From contig CALDLG010000062.1 in NCBI GenBank assembly GCA_937910785.1, positions 1 to 27,228 of the forward strand: a DNA stretch of 27,228 nucleotides, in the 5' to 3' direction. Shown here one piece after another: positions 14,701 through 22,728 of this stretch. Both the position numbers and the translations under genes were made by a program. Within the stretch, counting starts at the first letter, position 1, and every line of letters begins with the position of its first letter. This DNA comes from an uncultured Lachnospiraceae bacterium. GTDB taxonomy: Bacteria > Bacillota > Clostridia > Lachnospirales > Lachnospiraceae. The notes beneath the pieces are model-generated. The model was not told where the DNA came from, ran no database searches, and saw nothing but the letters and a program-made list of their open reading frames with translations.

Positions 14701-15927
14701 ATGGATAGTAGCATGGTCGAAAACTTTGATGAGGATAGAGCGCGCAGGAGGCGCGCACAGCGCAGGGAAGAAATGCGCAGAAGGAAACAGAGACAGGCAT
14801 TGTTTCGAAAGCTGCTTCCGTTCATAATTGCAGCTGTTCTTTTGATTGTGGTGATTGTGATCATCGCAGGATCAGGAAGGCGTAAGGATAACGGGAAACA
14901 GGAACCGGAGCAGACGAAAAATGAGATGCAGGAAAAAGAAGAGGTGACGAAGAAGGAAGAGGAACGGATAAAAGAAGAGGAGCAGAAGAAAGAATCCGGG
15001 AAAGCTCCGTCGGATACGGGTATGAGGAAAGCGCTGCCGAGTACGGAAATCGGAAGAAAGACGGCAGACGGGTATGCGGTTTTTCAGGAAAAGATCAAAG
15101 CGGAAAGCGAACTGCCGGTTCCTTCCTATACGGCAACGGAGAATACGCTTCGGCTCGGAACGGAGATCACAAGCAGCTATGCTCTTATGGTGGATGTGGA
15201 GACAGGAGAGATTCTTGCCTCTAAGGAGGAGAAAAGCAGGCTTGTTCCGGCTTCCATGACGAAGGTGCTGACGCTGCTCGTGGCCGTAGAGCACATTACC
15301 GATCTGGACGATGAATTCGAGATAACGAGGGAGATTACGGATTACTGTTATGTGAATGACTGCAGTGTGGCCGGATTTGAGGCAGGCGAAAAGGTAACGG
15401 TCCGGGACCTGCTGTATGGTGCGATTCTGCCGTCCGGCGGGGACGGAGCGCTTGGACTGGCCGTTTATACGTCCGGTTCTCAGGAAGCTTTCGTGGAGCT
15501 GATGAACGATAAGCTGGAGGAGCTCGGCCTGTCTGAAACCGCGCATTTTACGAACTGTGTGGGAATTTATGATGCCGGTCATTACTGTACGGCCTACGAT
15601 CTGGCGGTCATCATGGAGGCAGCCATGCGCAACGAGATATGCCGGGAAATCTTATCTTCCCGTACATATCAGACTTCCCGGACGCAGCAGCATCCGGAGG
15701 GGCTCCTGATTTCCAACTGGTTTCTGCGCCGTATCGAGGATAAGGATACCGGCGGCATGACCATGTATGGAAAAACAGGGTATGTGGATCAGTCAGGAAG
15801 CTGTGCGGTCAGCGCCGGAATTGACCGGACAGGAAAAGAATATATCTGTGTGACGGCGAATTCGAACAGCAAGTGGTACTGTATTACCGATCATGCATGG
15901 CTGTACAAACGCTTTTCCGAAAACTGA
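14701..15927 (+). CDS. Serine-type D-Ala-D-Ala carboxypeptidase (peptidase S11) with N-terminal membrane anchor
   Basis: 408 residues from the chosen ATG. Low-molecular-weight penicillin-binding proteins of this type trim the terminal D-Ala from peptidoglycan stem peptides outside the membrane. Active-site motifs: SMTK (Ser185/Lys188), SGG (245-247, where the classical motif is SxN) and KTG (358-360). The N-terminus is unusual: an Arg-rich cytosolic stretch (13-32), one transmembrane helix (about 38-57) without an obvious signal cleavage site, then a Glu/Lys-rich linker (65-100). It therefore looks anchored by its N-terminus. ATG 14713 and a TTG at 14662 are alternative starts; the ribosome binding site (AAAGG or AAGAGG) does not settle the choice. 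It has its own promoter. Confidence 0.9.
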   Translation: MDSSMVENFDEDRARRRRAQRREEMRRRKQRQALFRKLLPFIIAAVLLIVVIVIIAGSGRRKDNGKQEPEQTKNEMQEKEEVTKKEEERIKEEEQKKESGKAPSDTGMRKALPSTEIGRKTADGYAVFQEKIKAESELPVPSYTATENTLRLGTEITSSYALMVDVETGEILASKEEKSRLVPASMTKVLTLLVAVEHITDLDDEFEITREITDYCYVNDCSVAGFEAGEKVTVRDLLYGAILPSGGDGALGLAVYTSGSQEAFVELMNDKLEELGLSETAHFTNCVGIYDAGHYCTAYDLAVIMEAAMRNEICREILSSRTYQTSRTQQHPEGLLISNWFLRRIEDKDTGGMTMYGKTGYVDQSGSCAVSAGIDRTGKEYICVTANSNSKWYCITDHAWLYKRFSEN

Positions 15928-16192
15928 GGAATGTCTGTTTCGTGCAGGGAAGAAAACAGGTTATTCCTGCGAAAAAATTGTTATAAAATGTAAAAAAAAG
16001 AACAATGAATTTTTCACAGCGTATGATATAATATGCACAGGAGAAAAACAGACGGCTGCATAGCAGGCATTTGTTTTTTCTGCGTTGCGGCGAATGCGGC
16101 GGACGCAGGTCTGCTGGTTGTTGTTATGTGTTTTTACAAATGTTTGTTTTATGCGATCAGGAAATAAATAAGTTTAATCAGGAGGCATTGGC
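15928..16192 (+). promoter_or_regulatory. Leader region of the hemerythrin-REC gene with extended -10 promoter and hairpins
   Basis: This 265-bp gap contains an interrupted stem pairing TTTCGTGCAGG with CCTGCGAAA (about 15949-15984) just after the carboxypeptidase stop, not followed by a T-run. The extended -10 promoter TGATATAAT is at 16024-16032. A 160-base 5' leader follows. Within it CTGCAT-type sequence near 16055-16068 runs into TTTGTTTTTTC, and CTGCGT (16080-16085) pairs with ACGCAG (16103-16108). I could not match the leader to a known riboswitch; it lacks the GGCAAAC core of c-di-GMP-I riboswitches. Confidence 0.45.
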
Positions 16193-17536
16193 ATGGGCAA
16201 TCAATTAGAATGGCAGGAACGTTATAATCTTGGGATTGACATTATTGATAAGGAGCATAAGAAGCTTTTCGGCATTTTGAATAAACTTCTGACGACCGGA
16301 AAAGAAGGCGAAAAGAGCCGCTGGGCGTGTCAGGAAGGAATTAAATATTTTAAGGATCATGCGATGAAGCATTTTTCGGAGGAAGAGGCTTATATGGCGT
16401 CTATCCATTATATCGGATACGATACGCACAGGCGCCTTCACGATAACTTCCGGAAGAAAATGCTCCCGGCGCTTGAAAAGGAACTGAAGCAGACCGCTTA
16501 TTCCGAGGAATCGGTCAATCATTTTCTTGGAGTCTGTACAGGCTGGCTGATTGGCCATACACTGACGGAGGACCGCGCAATTATCGGGAAGAAACCGAGC
16601 AAATGGGAAGAACTGATGCCGGATAACGAGCAGGAGATTATGGCGAAGACAATTATTCATCTTCTGCGCGACCTGTTCCAGCTGGAGGCGAAAGTGATCA
16701 GCGAATGCTACAGCGGCGAGAGGTTCGGAAAAGGAATCTATTACCGTCTTAATTACGAGAACAGAAAAGGTGAGAGATGGGAGATCATCCTCGTTTTCGA
16801 GGAAAAGCTGATCGTCAACACGATTGGCAGCCTGTTGGACACCGATGCCAGCACGTTGAATGTTCTGATGATGAACGCAACCCGTTTTACGGCGCAGCAG
16901 TTTGTAAACCGGGTCAGCGAGCAGTTTCCGTCAGCGGAGCTGTACGAGATGAAAGAAGAAAATCTTCTTACATACGATCAGTTCCAAAGAGTGTTTGATA
17001 GAAAGCGGCCGCAGTTCAGCCTGCTTTTTGATACGGGAAAAGGATATCTTGCTTACTGCGTGACGGCGCCTCACCTGCGAGCGGGTGAAAGTGAAACTGC
17101 CATTAAGGCGGAAAATGCCCTGACGGAAGTCAAAAAGTATGTAGACAGCACGAAAGAGGATAAGAAAAAGAAGATACTTGTGGTGGACGATTCGGAGCTT
17201 GTACGGGAAGCGATGAAGCGGCTGTTTGGCACAGATTATGAAGTTACGGCGGCGAATTCCGGTCTGGCTGCCATCAGATGCATTACGCTGAACCGGCCGG
17301 ACCTGATTCTCTTAGATTATGAGATGCCCGTCTGCGACGGCAGTCAGGTACTGGAGATGATTCGTGCCGAGGAAGATTTCACAGATATTCCTGTCTTTTT
17401 CCTGACGGGACGGGTGGATAAGGAAAGTGTTCAGAAGGTCATCGCGTTAAAGCCCACAGGATATCTGGTGAAAACGCAGAACCTTTCGGAAATTAAAAAG
17501 GGAATAGACGCATTTTTTGACGGGAAAAAGTCTTAA
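16193..17536 (+). CDS. Hemerythrin - unassigned middle domain - response regulator receiver fusion protein
   Basis: 447 residues. Residues 1-135 are a bacteriohemerythrin with all seven di-iron ligands at the expected spacing: H22, H60, E64, H79, H83, H122, D127. Such domains bind O2 (or NO) at a di-iron site. Residues about 145-300 form a mixed alpha/beta region I cannot assign. After a charged linker, residues 326-445 are a REC domain with acidic pocket D332/D333, phosphoacceptor D375 in LLDYEMP, T405 and K427. REC has no DNA-binding output, so the protein probably acts by protein-protein contact or on phosphoryl flow. AGGAGG lies 8 bases before the ATG. It is monocistronic, with a promoter upstream and a terminator downstream. 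Confidence 0.92.
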   Translation: MGNQLEWQERYNLGIDIIDKEHKKLFGILNKLLTTGKEGEKSRWACQEGIKYFKDHAMKHFSEEEAYMASIHYIGYDTHRRLHDNFRKKMLPALEKELKQTAYSEESVNHFLGVCTGWLIGHTLTEDRAIIGKKPSKWEELMPDNEQEIMAKTIIHLLRDLFQLEAKVISECYSGERFGKGIYYRLNYENRKGERWEIILVFEEKLIVNTIGSLLDTDASTLNVLMMNATRFTAQQFVNRVSEQFPSAELYEMKEENLLTYDQFQRVFDRKRPQFSLLFDTGKGYLAYCVTAPHLRAGESETAIKAENALTEVKKYVDSTKEDKKKKILVVDDSELVREAMKRLFGTDYEVTAANSGLAAIRCITLNRPDLILLDYEMPVCDGSQVLEMIRAEEDFTDIPVFFLTGRVDKESVQKVIALKPTGYLVKTQNLSEIKKGIDAFFDGKKS

Positions 17537-17618
17537 TCGAATTTTCGGACGACAGTCTTTATCTGTTTGGTGTGTCCGGCAGGAAACGGTATATGAAAAT
17601 AATGGAATGAACAGTGGT

Positions 17619-17651
17619 GCGGTGGTCTGCGGAAGACTGCCGCGCTTTTTT
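17619..17651 (+). terminator. Rho-independent terminator of the hemerythrin-REC gene
   Basis: GCGGTGGTCT (17619-17628) pairs with AGACTGCCGC (17634-17643), ten base pairs including two G-U, around a 5-base loop, followed by GC and six T (17646-17651). It lies about 85 bp after the stop codon. Confidence 0.85.
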
Positions 17652-17722
17652 ATGTAACAGGAAATTCCGACACAGTGTGGAATAATGCCGAAGGTATTTT
17701 GTTTTGAAAATTTTCAGATCGA

Positions 17723-17753
17723 TGAAACTTTTGCTGCAGATAAATAGTCTAAT
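17723..17753 (+). promoter_or_regulatory. Probable autoregulated ECF sigma promoter
   Basis: TGAAACTTTT (17723-17732) followed by GTCTAAT (17747-17753) resembles ECF promoters of the SigV/SigW type (TGAAAC, about 16-17 bases, CGTC-like -10). It lies 32 bp before the start of an ECF sigma gene, as expected for autoregulation. No good sigma-A hexamers are visible in the same stretch. Confidence 0.6.
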
Positions 17754-17785
17754 GGGCACAAAAGGAGAAAAGGAGGAAGGCGGGT

Positions 17786-18253
17786 ATGCGAAACAGGAAG
17801 GAAGCGCTGATCCGGAGCATGTTGCTGGAAAATTATCAGAGCTACTACAGGCTGGCATACAGCTATGTGCATCAGGAAGCGGATGCGATGGATATTGTGC
17901 AGGAAGGAGCATATAAAGCGATGCTGAAAGCAGGAAGCCTGCGGGAAGAACGCTTTGCCGGTACATGGATCTATCGGATCATGATCAACACGGCGAAGGA
18001 TTATATAAAGAAATATGGGCGGGAATGTGAACTGACGGAAGAAATTCTGATGGACGGAAAAGAATGCGGAAGGAATATGGACTTAAAAGAGGCGGTGGAT
18101 AAGCTGCCCATGCAGGAGAAAACGCTGATTATCCTTCGCTTCTATGAAGATAAGCCGTTATCCGAGATCGCTGAAATTTTGCAGGAGAATCTGAGTACGG
18201 TCAAAAGCAGGCTGTACAGAACACTGGAAAAACTGCGCAGAGAACTTTATTAA
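17786..18253 (+). CDS. ECF (extracytoplasmic function) RNA polymerase sigma factor, SigV-like
   Basis: 155 residues, typical ECF size. Region 2 spans about 15-75 (YYRLAYSYVHQEADAMDIVQ, then FAGTWIYRIMINTAKDYIKK), covering core binding and -10 recognition. Region 4 spans about 103-153 (LPMQEKTLIILRFYEDKPLS, then the helix-turn-helix ENLSTVKSRLYRTLEKLRREL), which recognises the -35. The next gene is an RsiV-like anti-sigma factor, which places it in the SigV type; in Bacillus subtilis SigV responds to lysozyme and drives cell-wall modification genes. AAAGGAGG precedes the ATG. An ECF-like promoter directly upstream suggests it transcribes its own operon. No obvious target gene follows within the operon. 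Confidence 0.9.
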   Translation: MRNRKEALIRSMLLENYQSYYRLAYSYVHQEADAMDIVQEGAYKAMLKAGSLREERFAGTWIYRIMINTAKDYIKKYGRECELTEEILMDGKECGRNMDLKEAVDKLPMQEKTLIILRFYEDKPLSEIAEILQENLSTVKSRLYRTLEKLRRELY

Positions 18254-18329
18254 CCGGGAAGGCAGAAAGGGAAAGGTGTGTCAGAATATGAATAAGCAGA
18301 CAGAAAATAACAGAATAAAAGGAGAAAAG

Positions 18330-19322
18330 ATGGATTTAAAGGAGCTGGAAAGCAGACTGATGGAGGAACGGGAACAGTATCAGGCGGTTCCGGTGCCGGA
18401 AGAGTTGAAAGGAAGGCTGGAAGAGGCAGCCGGGCGTGTTGGAAAAATCCGCAGGCTCCGGGCATCCGCAGTCGTTGCGGCAGCGGCAGCGATTCTGATT
18501 CTTTTACCCAATACGGGAGCGGATATGGCATATGCGATGGGAAATATTCCGGTGATCGGCAAACTGTTTCAGGCAGTTACGTTTCGGGATTACCAGTATG
18601 AGAGCGACCGGTTCAATGCCAATGTGGAAGTGCCGCAGATTGTCGTGGAGGATCTGGGAGAGGCGGAAAAAGGAACGGAAAATACACCGGAGGCGGAAAC
18701 GGAAGAACCCGAAAAAGGAGCATCGGGGAAGGAAAACGGAGACAACTCCGGGAAGGATATGGAGGAGGCGTCGGAGGCGGATCAGCTGGAGGAGACGATA
18801 GAGCAGGTCAATTTCGATATCGATGAAGTGACGAGCCAGCTGATTGAAGAATTTCAGGCAATGGCAGAGGCAGGAGAAAGCTACGGAGGGCTGGAAATCC
18901 ATCATGAGACAGTAACGAACGACGAAAGATACTTTACGCTGAAGCTCTCTATCTTCCAGTCGGCGGGAAGCGGATCGGAATCCTATAAGTTCTATACGAT
19001 CGACAAGCGGAGCGGGAAGCGGATTCAAATCGGAGACCTGTTCCTGGAGGACAGCGGTTATACAGAGGCGATCAGCGAAGACATCAAAAAGCAGATGAAA
19101 GCGATCATGGCGGCGGATGAGACGAAGGTGTACTGGGTGGACAGCGTGGATACGCCTTACTGGAACTGGGAAGGAATCAAAGAGGATCAGAACTTCTATC
19201 TGGATGCGGAGGGAAATCTCGTCGTTGTCTTTGACGAATATGAGGTTGCGCCCGGTTATATGGGAGCACAGGAATTTACGGTGGAACGGAGTGTATTCGA
19301 AAAGCTTTTGAAGGAAGCGTGA
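18330..19322 (+). CDS. RsiV-like anti-sigma factor with DUF3298 domain
   Basis: 330 residues from the ATG at 18330, chosen because AAAAGGAG lies 5 bases upstream and the product then begins like RsiV (MDLKELESRLMEER). Earlier in-frame starts at 18276 (GTG) and 18288 (ATG) have poor spacing. A short cytosolic N-terminus (1-43) that would hold the sigma factor is followed by one transmembrane helix (45-60), an extracellular segment (AYAMGNIPVIGKLFQAVTFR), an Asp/Glu-rich linker (about 108-155) and a DUF3298-type domain (about 195-325, IGDLFLEDSGY, FYLDAEGNLVVVFDEYEVAPGY). In B. subtilis RsiV the corresponding region binds lysozyme, triggering cleavage and sigma release. It lies 76 bp after the sigma gene stop and has no terminator before it. 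Confidence 0.85.
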   Translation: MDLKELESRLMEEREQYQAVPVPEELKGRLEEAAGRVGKIRRLRASAVVAAAAAILILLPNTGADMAYAMGNIPVIGKLFQAVTFRDYQYESDRFNANVEVPQIVVEDLGEAEKGTENTPEAETEEPEKGASGKENGDNSGKDMEEASEADQLEETIEQVNFDIDEVTSQLIEEFQAMAEAGESYGGLEIHHETVTNDERYFTLKLSIFQSAGSGSESYKFYTIDKRSGKRIQIGDLFLEDSGYTEAISEDIKKQMKAIMAADETKVYWVDSVDTPYWNWEGIKEDQNFYLDAEGNLVVVFDEYEVAPGYMGAQEFTVERSVFEKLLKEA

Positions 19323-19330
19323 TTTGATGG

Positions 19331-19359
19331 TTTCAGGTTATGCGCAAATATGTTAAAAT
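19331..19359 (+). promoter_or_regulatory. Candidate promoter of the mcrBC operon
   Basis: TTTCAG (19331-19336), 17-bp spacer, TAAAAT (19354-19359) with a TGT extension just before it. The rest of the 155-bp gap before mcrB shows no hairpin with a T-run, so read-through from the sigma operon is possible. Confidence 0.4.
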
Positions 19360-19477
19360 AGGAACGGGTACTTCGCGAACTGATTTTGCAAAACGGAAGA
19401 AAGCAGTATATGGCGGTGTAGTCCGGATTTCAGAGCAATGACAGGATAGAAGAAAGCGGAACGGCAGAGGTGGCAAA

Positions 19478-22400
19478 ATGGCGGATTGGATGATATCAGG
19501 GAATCCTCAAAAATATGATGTAATAGAAGCTTTTCGGGAATTGAAGAGGATTGACTGGGGACAGAGTGCAAATTTTCAGGTGGATGATATCGTTTACATC
19601 TATGTCAGTGCACCGGTTCAGGCCATAAAGTTCAAGTGCAGGGTAAACGCGGTAGATAAAAAGCTGGTGGAGGCAGAGGATTCCGAATTTGTGCTCGATG
19701 AGGCATATGGTACGAAGACGGGCGAAGAAGGAAGATATGCCGAGCTGGAGCTTCTGGAAGAATTTTTTGGACCGGGTTTTGGGCGGGAGGAGCTTGCGAA
19801 GCATGGTTTCAAATCACCGCTGGGACCGGTGCATATTCCGGACACAGTGAAAAAATATATAGAGAGCCTTCCCAAAGGGGAACCGGAGGAAGGCCGGAAA
19901 CGTTATACGGTGAATCAGGCGATTTGGATTGCGGCGGCAGTTTATGCGTACAGGCAGTGTGAGCGGAATGATGTAAAGATTTCGGATGTATATTTAACGG
20001 CGCCCAGGCTGCAGAAGATCGCATCGGAATTTACAGCGAATGCGGTTCAACCGGCCAGAATTCATCATCACTGCAATGGCGATCATGAGAAGCCAAGCCA
20101 TCGTTTTTTACGTAGAATTTCCGGCAATACCGCGAGTCCGGGCTTCAGACTGACAGCAAAAGGCGAGTTTCATGGGGACAGGGAGGTTCCGGAGTATTTG
20201 GATTGGAATGGCATCATAGAGTATGATGGTATGACGATTAGGCTTCAGGAGCTTCTTGATTTCGAAAGAGGAAAATACGCCGATTTTATCGCGCAGAATG
20301 TTGTGAAAGATAAGGGTGGTGAAATAGACTTTATCGGCGTGATGAAATATCTGGATGAGAATCTGGAGGTGCCTTATTCCAGTCCGGATGCCGAAGGGAT
20401 TGAACCCAAAGAGCGGCAGCGTCTGCTGGCGATAAAGGCGAAAGGGCAGGCAGCAGTTGCAGAGATGAAGAAAATGGCGGAACTTTGTAAGAAGAAGTTT
20501 CAGCTTGATAAATGTGAGCCTATGGTATGGCTGGATGGCACGAATATAAAGACAAGAAAATACTTGTGGGCCCAGATGAAATATGGCGCATATGCTGACA
20601 ATCCAATCAGTATATCCATTTTTGTTGAGATTTCTCCACATTTTCACAGGGCGCGATTCCGCTATAGTCTGGGGACTAAGAACGATAGTACAAGCGGAGA
20701 ACAAATGAAGAAGTACCACAGCTTTTTAGATATTCCGATTTCCGAAGGCAGCGGCCTGACGTATGCGAGCGGAACAGATGAGTTGGCAGTACCGGATGCG
20801 TTAGATGTTTCCGCGGAAGAGATGAAAGCGTTGATGGAGAACGGTACCTATAAGTACGTGCAGTTATGCAGGATTGTTGAGCCGCAGGAAGAACTGGACA
20901 ACAGAGCTTATGAGCAGATTATGCTTGAGGCGGTGGAGGCGCTCCTTCCTTATTATGAGTATGTAATTGATTATGAGAAGCCTGGAAACGACGGGTTTTG
21001 GCCCTCGCTTGCGGAATATGATCCGGGAATATCCGCCGGAGAGTATGAGAGAATGCTGACGGATGAGTCAGTGGTAAAGCGAAACTGGACCGACATTCTA
21101 TATTGCTTATGCATGATGGGCGGCGAAGGCTCCTGCAAACAGATAGCCGCCCGTTATGGAAAAGGAGCGCCCCATTATAATACAAACGGCATTAACATTG
21201 CCAGAGCAATGGCAAAGGAAACAGGGTGTCCGCGCTGCAAAGGTGATCAGGGAGAAAATAAATACTGGCCGGTGCTGTTTTACGGAAAGGATATGCCGGG
21301 TAACGGCGAGGAAGGCGTATTCTGCTATAAGATGCGTGAGCCGTTGATGGAAGCGGTAAAGAATCTGATCGAAAAAGGAAAATTGCGGGATATGAGCGAC
21401 AGCGTAGAATTTGATAAAAATTTAATATTATACGGACCTCCTGGAACGGGAAAGACATATCATTCCGCAATCTGCGCGGTGGCAATCTGTGATGGTAAGA
21501 ATCCGAAGGAGCTTGAAGGCGATTATAATGCTGTCATGAAAAGATATCATGAGCTGAAAGCAATGGGGAGGGTGGCTTTTACGACATTCCACCAGTCCTA
21601 TGGCTATGAGGAATTTATCGAAGGAATCAGACCGGTGATAAATGATAAAGACCACAGGGGCGATATCAGCTATACGATAGAGCCGGGCGTATTCAGGCGG
21701 TTCTGTGAACAGGGCGGAAGCAGGGTGACGTTTGATGAGGCGTGGGATGCTCTGGTGGCTGAAGCGCGGGCAAAAGGAAATAAGTATACCTTCATAAGGC
21801 GTACCGGTAACAAAATTAAGGCCGACCTCGTGGGAGACAAGCTGTTTCAGGTAAATTGGACCGGGAACGGAAAGCATAATGACATACCAAAGGATAAGGT
21901 GAAAGATCTGTATGAGAATACTACATATGAAAGCAGGAAGCAGTATTCCGGAGACGACGGGTGGTTATTTGATGCCGGCTATGCTGTGATCGATGCATTG
22001 ATAACCACGTTTGGGCTTGGAAAAACGAAAGCCGCTGAAAATAAGGTGTTCATCATCGATGAAATAAATCGGGGAAATATTTCCAGGATATTTGGCGAGC
22101 TGATTACCCTGATTGAAAAAAGTAAACGAAAAGGCGCCGGAGAGGCGGCATCTGCGATATTGCCATATTCAGGGGAGGAATTCAGCGTACCCGATAATAT
22201 ATATATTCTGGGTACGATGAATACCGCTGACAGGTCCATTGCGCTGATGGATACCGCGCTTCGCAGACGATTCCGGTTTATCGAGATGATGCCGGACCCG
22301 GATGTCCTTAAAGGGATTACAGTGGAAGGACTTAATATTTCCGCAATGTTAAAAATAATCAATAGGCGGATTGAATTCCTGTATGACAGGGAGCATACGA

Positions 22401-22714
22401 TCGGACACGCTTTTTTTATTGATTTGAAAGAAGATGCTTCGATAGAAAAGCTGGCATCTGTTTTCTCAGGATCAGTGATTCCGTTGCTGCAGGAATACTT
22501 CTATGAGGATTACCGGAAGATACAGCTTGTGCTGGGCGATAACGGAAAGTCTGATGATGGTCTGAAATTTATAAAGGATGTAAAGGTGGCGGCAAAGGAC
22601 GTCTTCGTTGGAAACGTCGAGGATGTGATGGATCTTCCGGAAAAAAGATATGAGATAAATCCGGAAGCTCTGCATAAGATAGAAAGCTATAAAGCGATTG
22701 CGCCGGGACTGTGA
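19478..22714 (+). CDS. mcrB: McrB-type NTPase of a modification-dependent restriction system, with N-terminal EVE-like domain
   Basis: 1078 residues, more than twice the length of E. coli McrB. Domains in order: EVE-like (PUA superfamily) reader 1-105 (W4, GNP 8-10, YDV, IDW, VDDIVYIYVS); unassigned module 143-245 with the His/Cys-rich stretch HHHCNGDH; MrcB_N/DUF3578-like region about 255-500 (MVWLDGTNIKTRKYLW..KYGAY, ISIFVEI, RYSLGTKND); a second unassigned module 503-630 (WPSLAEYDPGIS ... YWPVLFYGKD); McrB AAA+ NTPase 645-945. The NTPase has Walker A YGPPGTGKTY (652-661), FTTFHQSYGYEEFIEG, Walker B VFIIDEINRG (857-866) and the McrB hallmark MNTADRSI (914-921). McrB rings read modified DNA, hydrolyse GTP and translocate, driving the McrC nuclease encoded next. 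AGAGGTGG precedes the ATG. Confidence 0.93.
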   Translation: MADWMISGNPQKYDVIEAFRELKRIDWGQSANFQVDDIVYIYVSAPVQAIKFKCRVNAVDKKLVEAEDSEFVLDEAYGTKTGEEGRYAELELLEEFFGPGFGREELAKHGFKSPLGPVHIPDTVKKYIESLPKGEPEEGRKRYTVNQAIWIAAAVYAYRQCERNDVKISDVYLTAPRLQKIASEFTANAVQPARIHHHCNGDHEKPSHRFLRRISGNTASPGFRLTAKGEFHGDREVPEYLDWNGIIEYDGMTIRLQELLDFERGKYADFIAQNVVKDKGGEIDFIGVMKYLDENLEVPYSSPDAEGIEPKERQRLLAIKAKGQAAVAEMKKMAELCKKKFQLDKCEPMVWLDGTNIKTRKYLWAQMKYGAYADNPISISIFVEISPHFHRARFRYSLGTKNDSTSGEQMKKYHSFLDIPISEGSGLTYASGTDELAVPDALDVSAEEMKALMENGTYKYVQLCRIVEPQEELDNRAYEQIMLEAVEALLPYYEYVIDYEKPGNDGFWPSLAEYDPGISAGEYERMLTDESVVKRNWTDILYCLCMMGGEGSCKQIAARYGKGAPHYNTNGINIARAMAKETGCPRCKGDQGENKYWPVLFYGKDMPGNGEEGVFCYKMREPLMEAVKNLIEKGKLRDMSDSVEFDKNLILYGPPGTGKTYHSAICAVAICDGKNPKELEGDYNAVMKRYHELKAMGRVAFTTFHQSYGYEEFIEGIRPVINDKDHRGDISYTIEPGVFRRFCEQGGSRVTFDEAWDALVAEARAKGNKYTFIRRTGNKIKADLVGDKLFQVNWTGNGKHNDIPKDKVKDLYENTTYESRKQYSGDDGWLFDAGYAVIDALITTFGLGKTKAAENKVFIIDEINRGNISRIFGELITLIEKSKRKGAGEAASAILPYSGEEFSVPDNIYILGTMNTADRSIALMDTALRRRFRFIEMMPDPDVLKGITVEGLNISAMLKIINRRIEFLYDREHTIGHAFFIDLKEDASIEKLASVFSGSVIPLLQEYFYEDYRKIQLVLGDNGKSDDGLKFIKDVKVAAKDVFVGNVEDVMDLPEKRYEINPEALHKIESYKAIAPGL

Positions 22715-22728
22715 AGCGGGGTGATAAC

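Noticed and set aside
15950..15984. Stem after the carboxypeptidase gene as a terminator
   Set aside because: The pairing is bulged with a long loop, and no T-run follows on either strand.
16024..16192. c-di-GMP or other known riboswitch in the hemerythrin-REC leader
   Set aside because: A GGACGCAGG stretch recalls the GEMM class, but the GGCAAAC core and tetraloop-receptor elements are missing.
20108..20719. 203-codon minus-strand frame inside mcrB
   Set aside because: Shadow of the mcrB coding frame; no start signals and no family resemblance.
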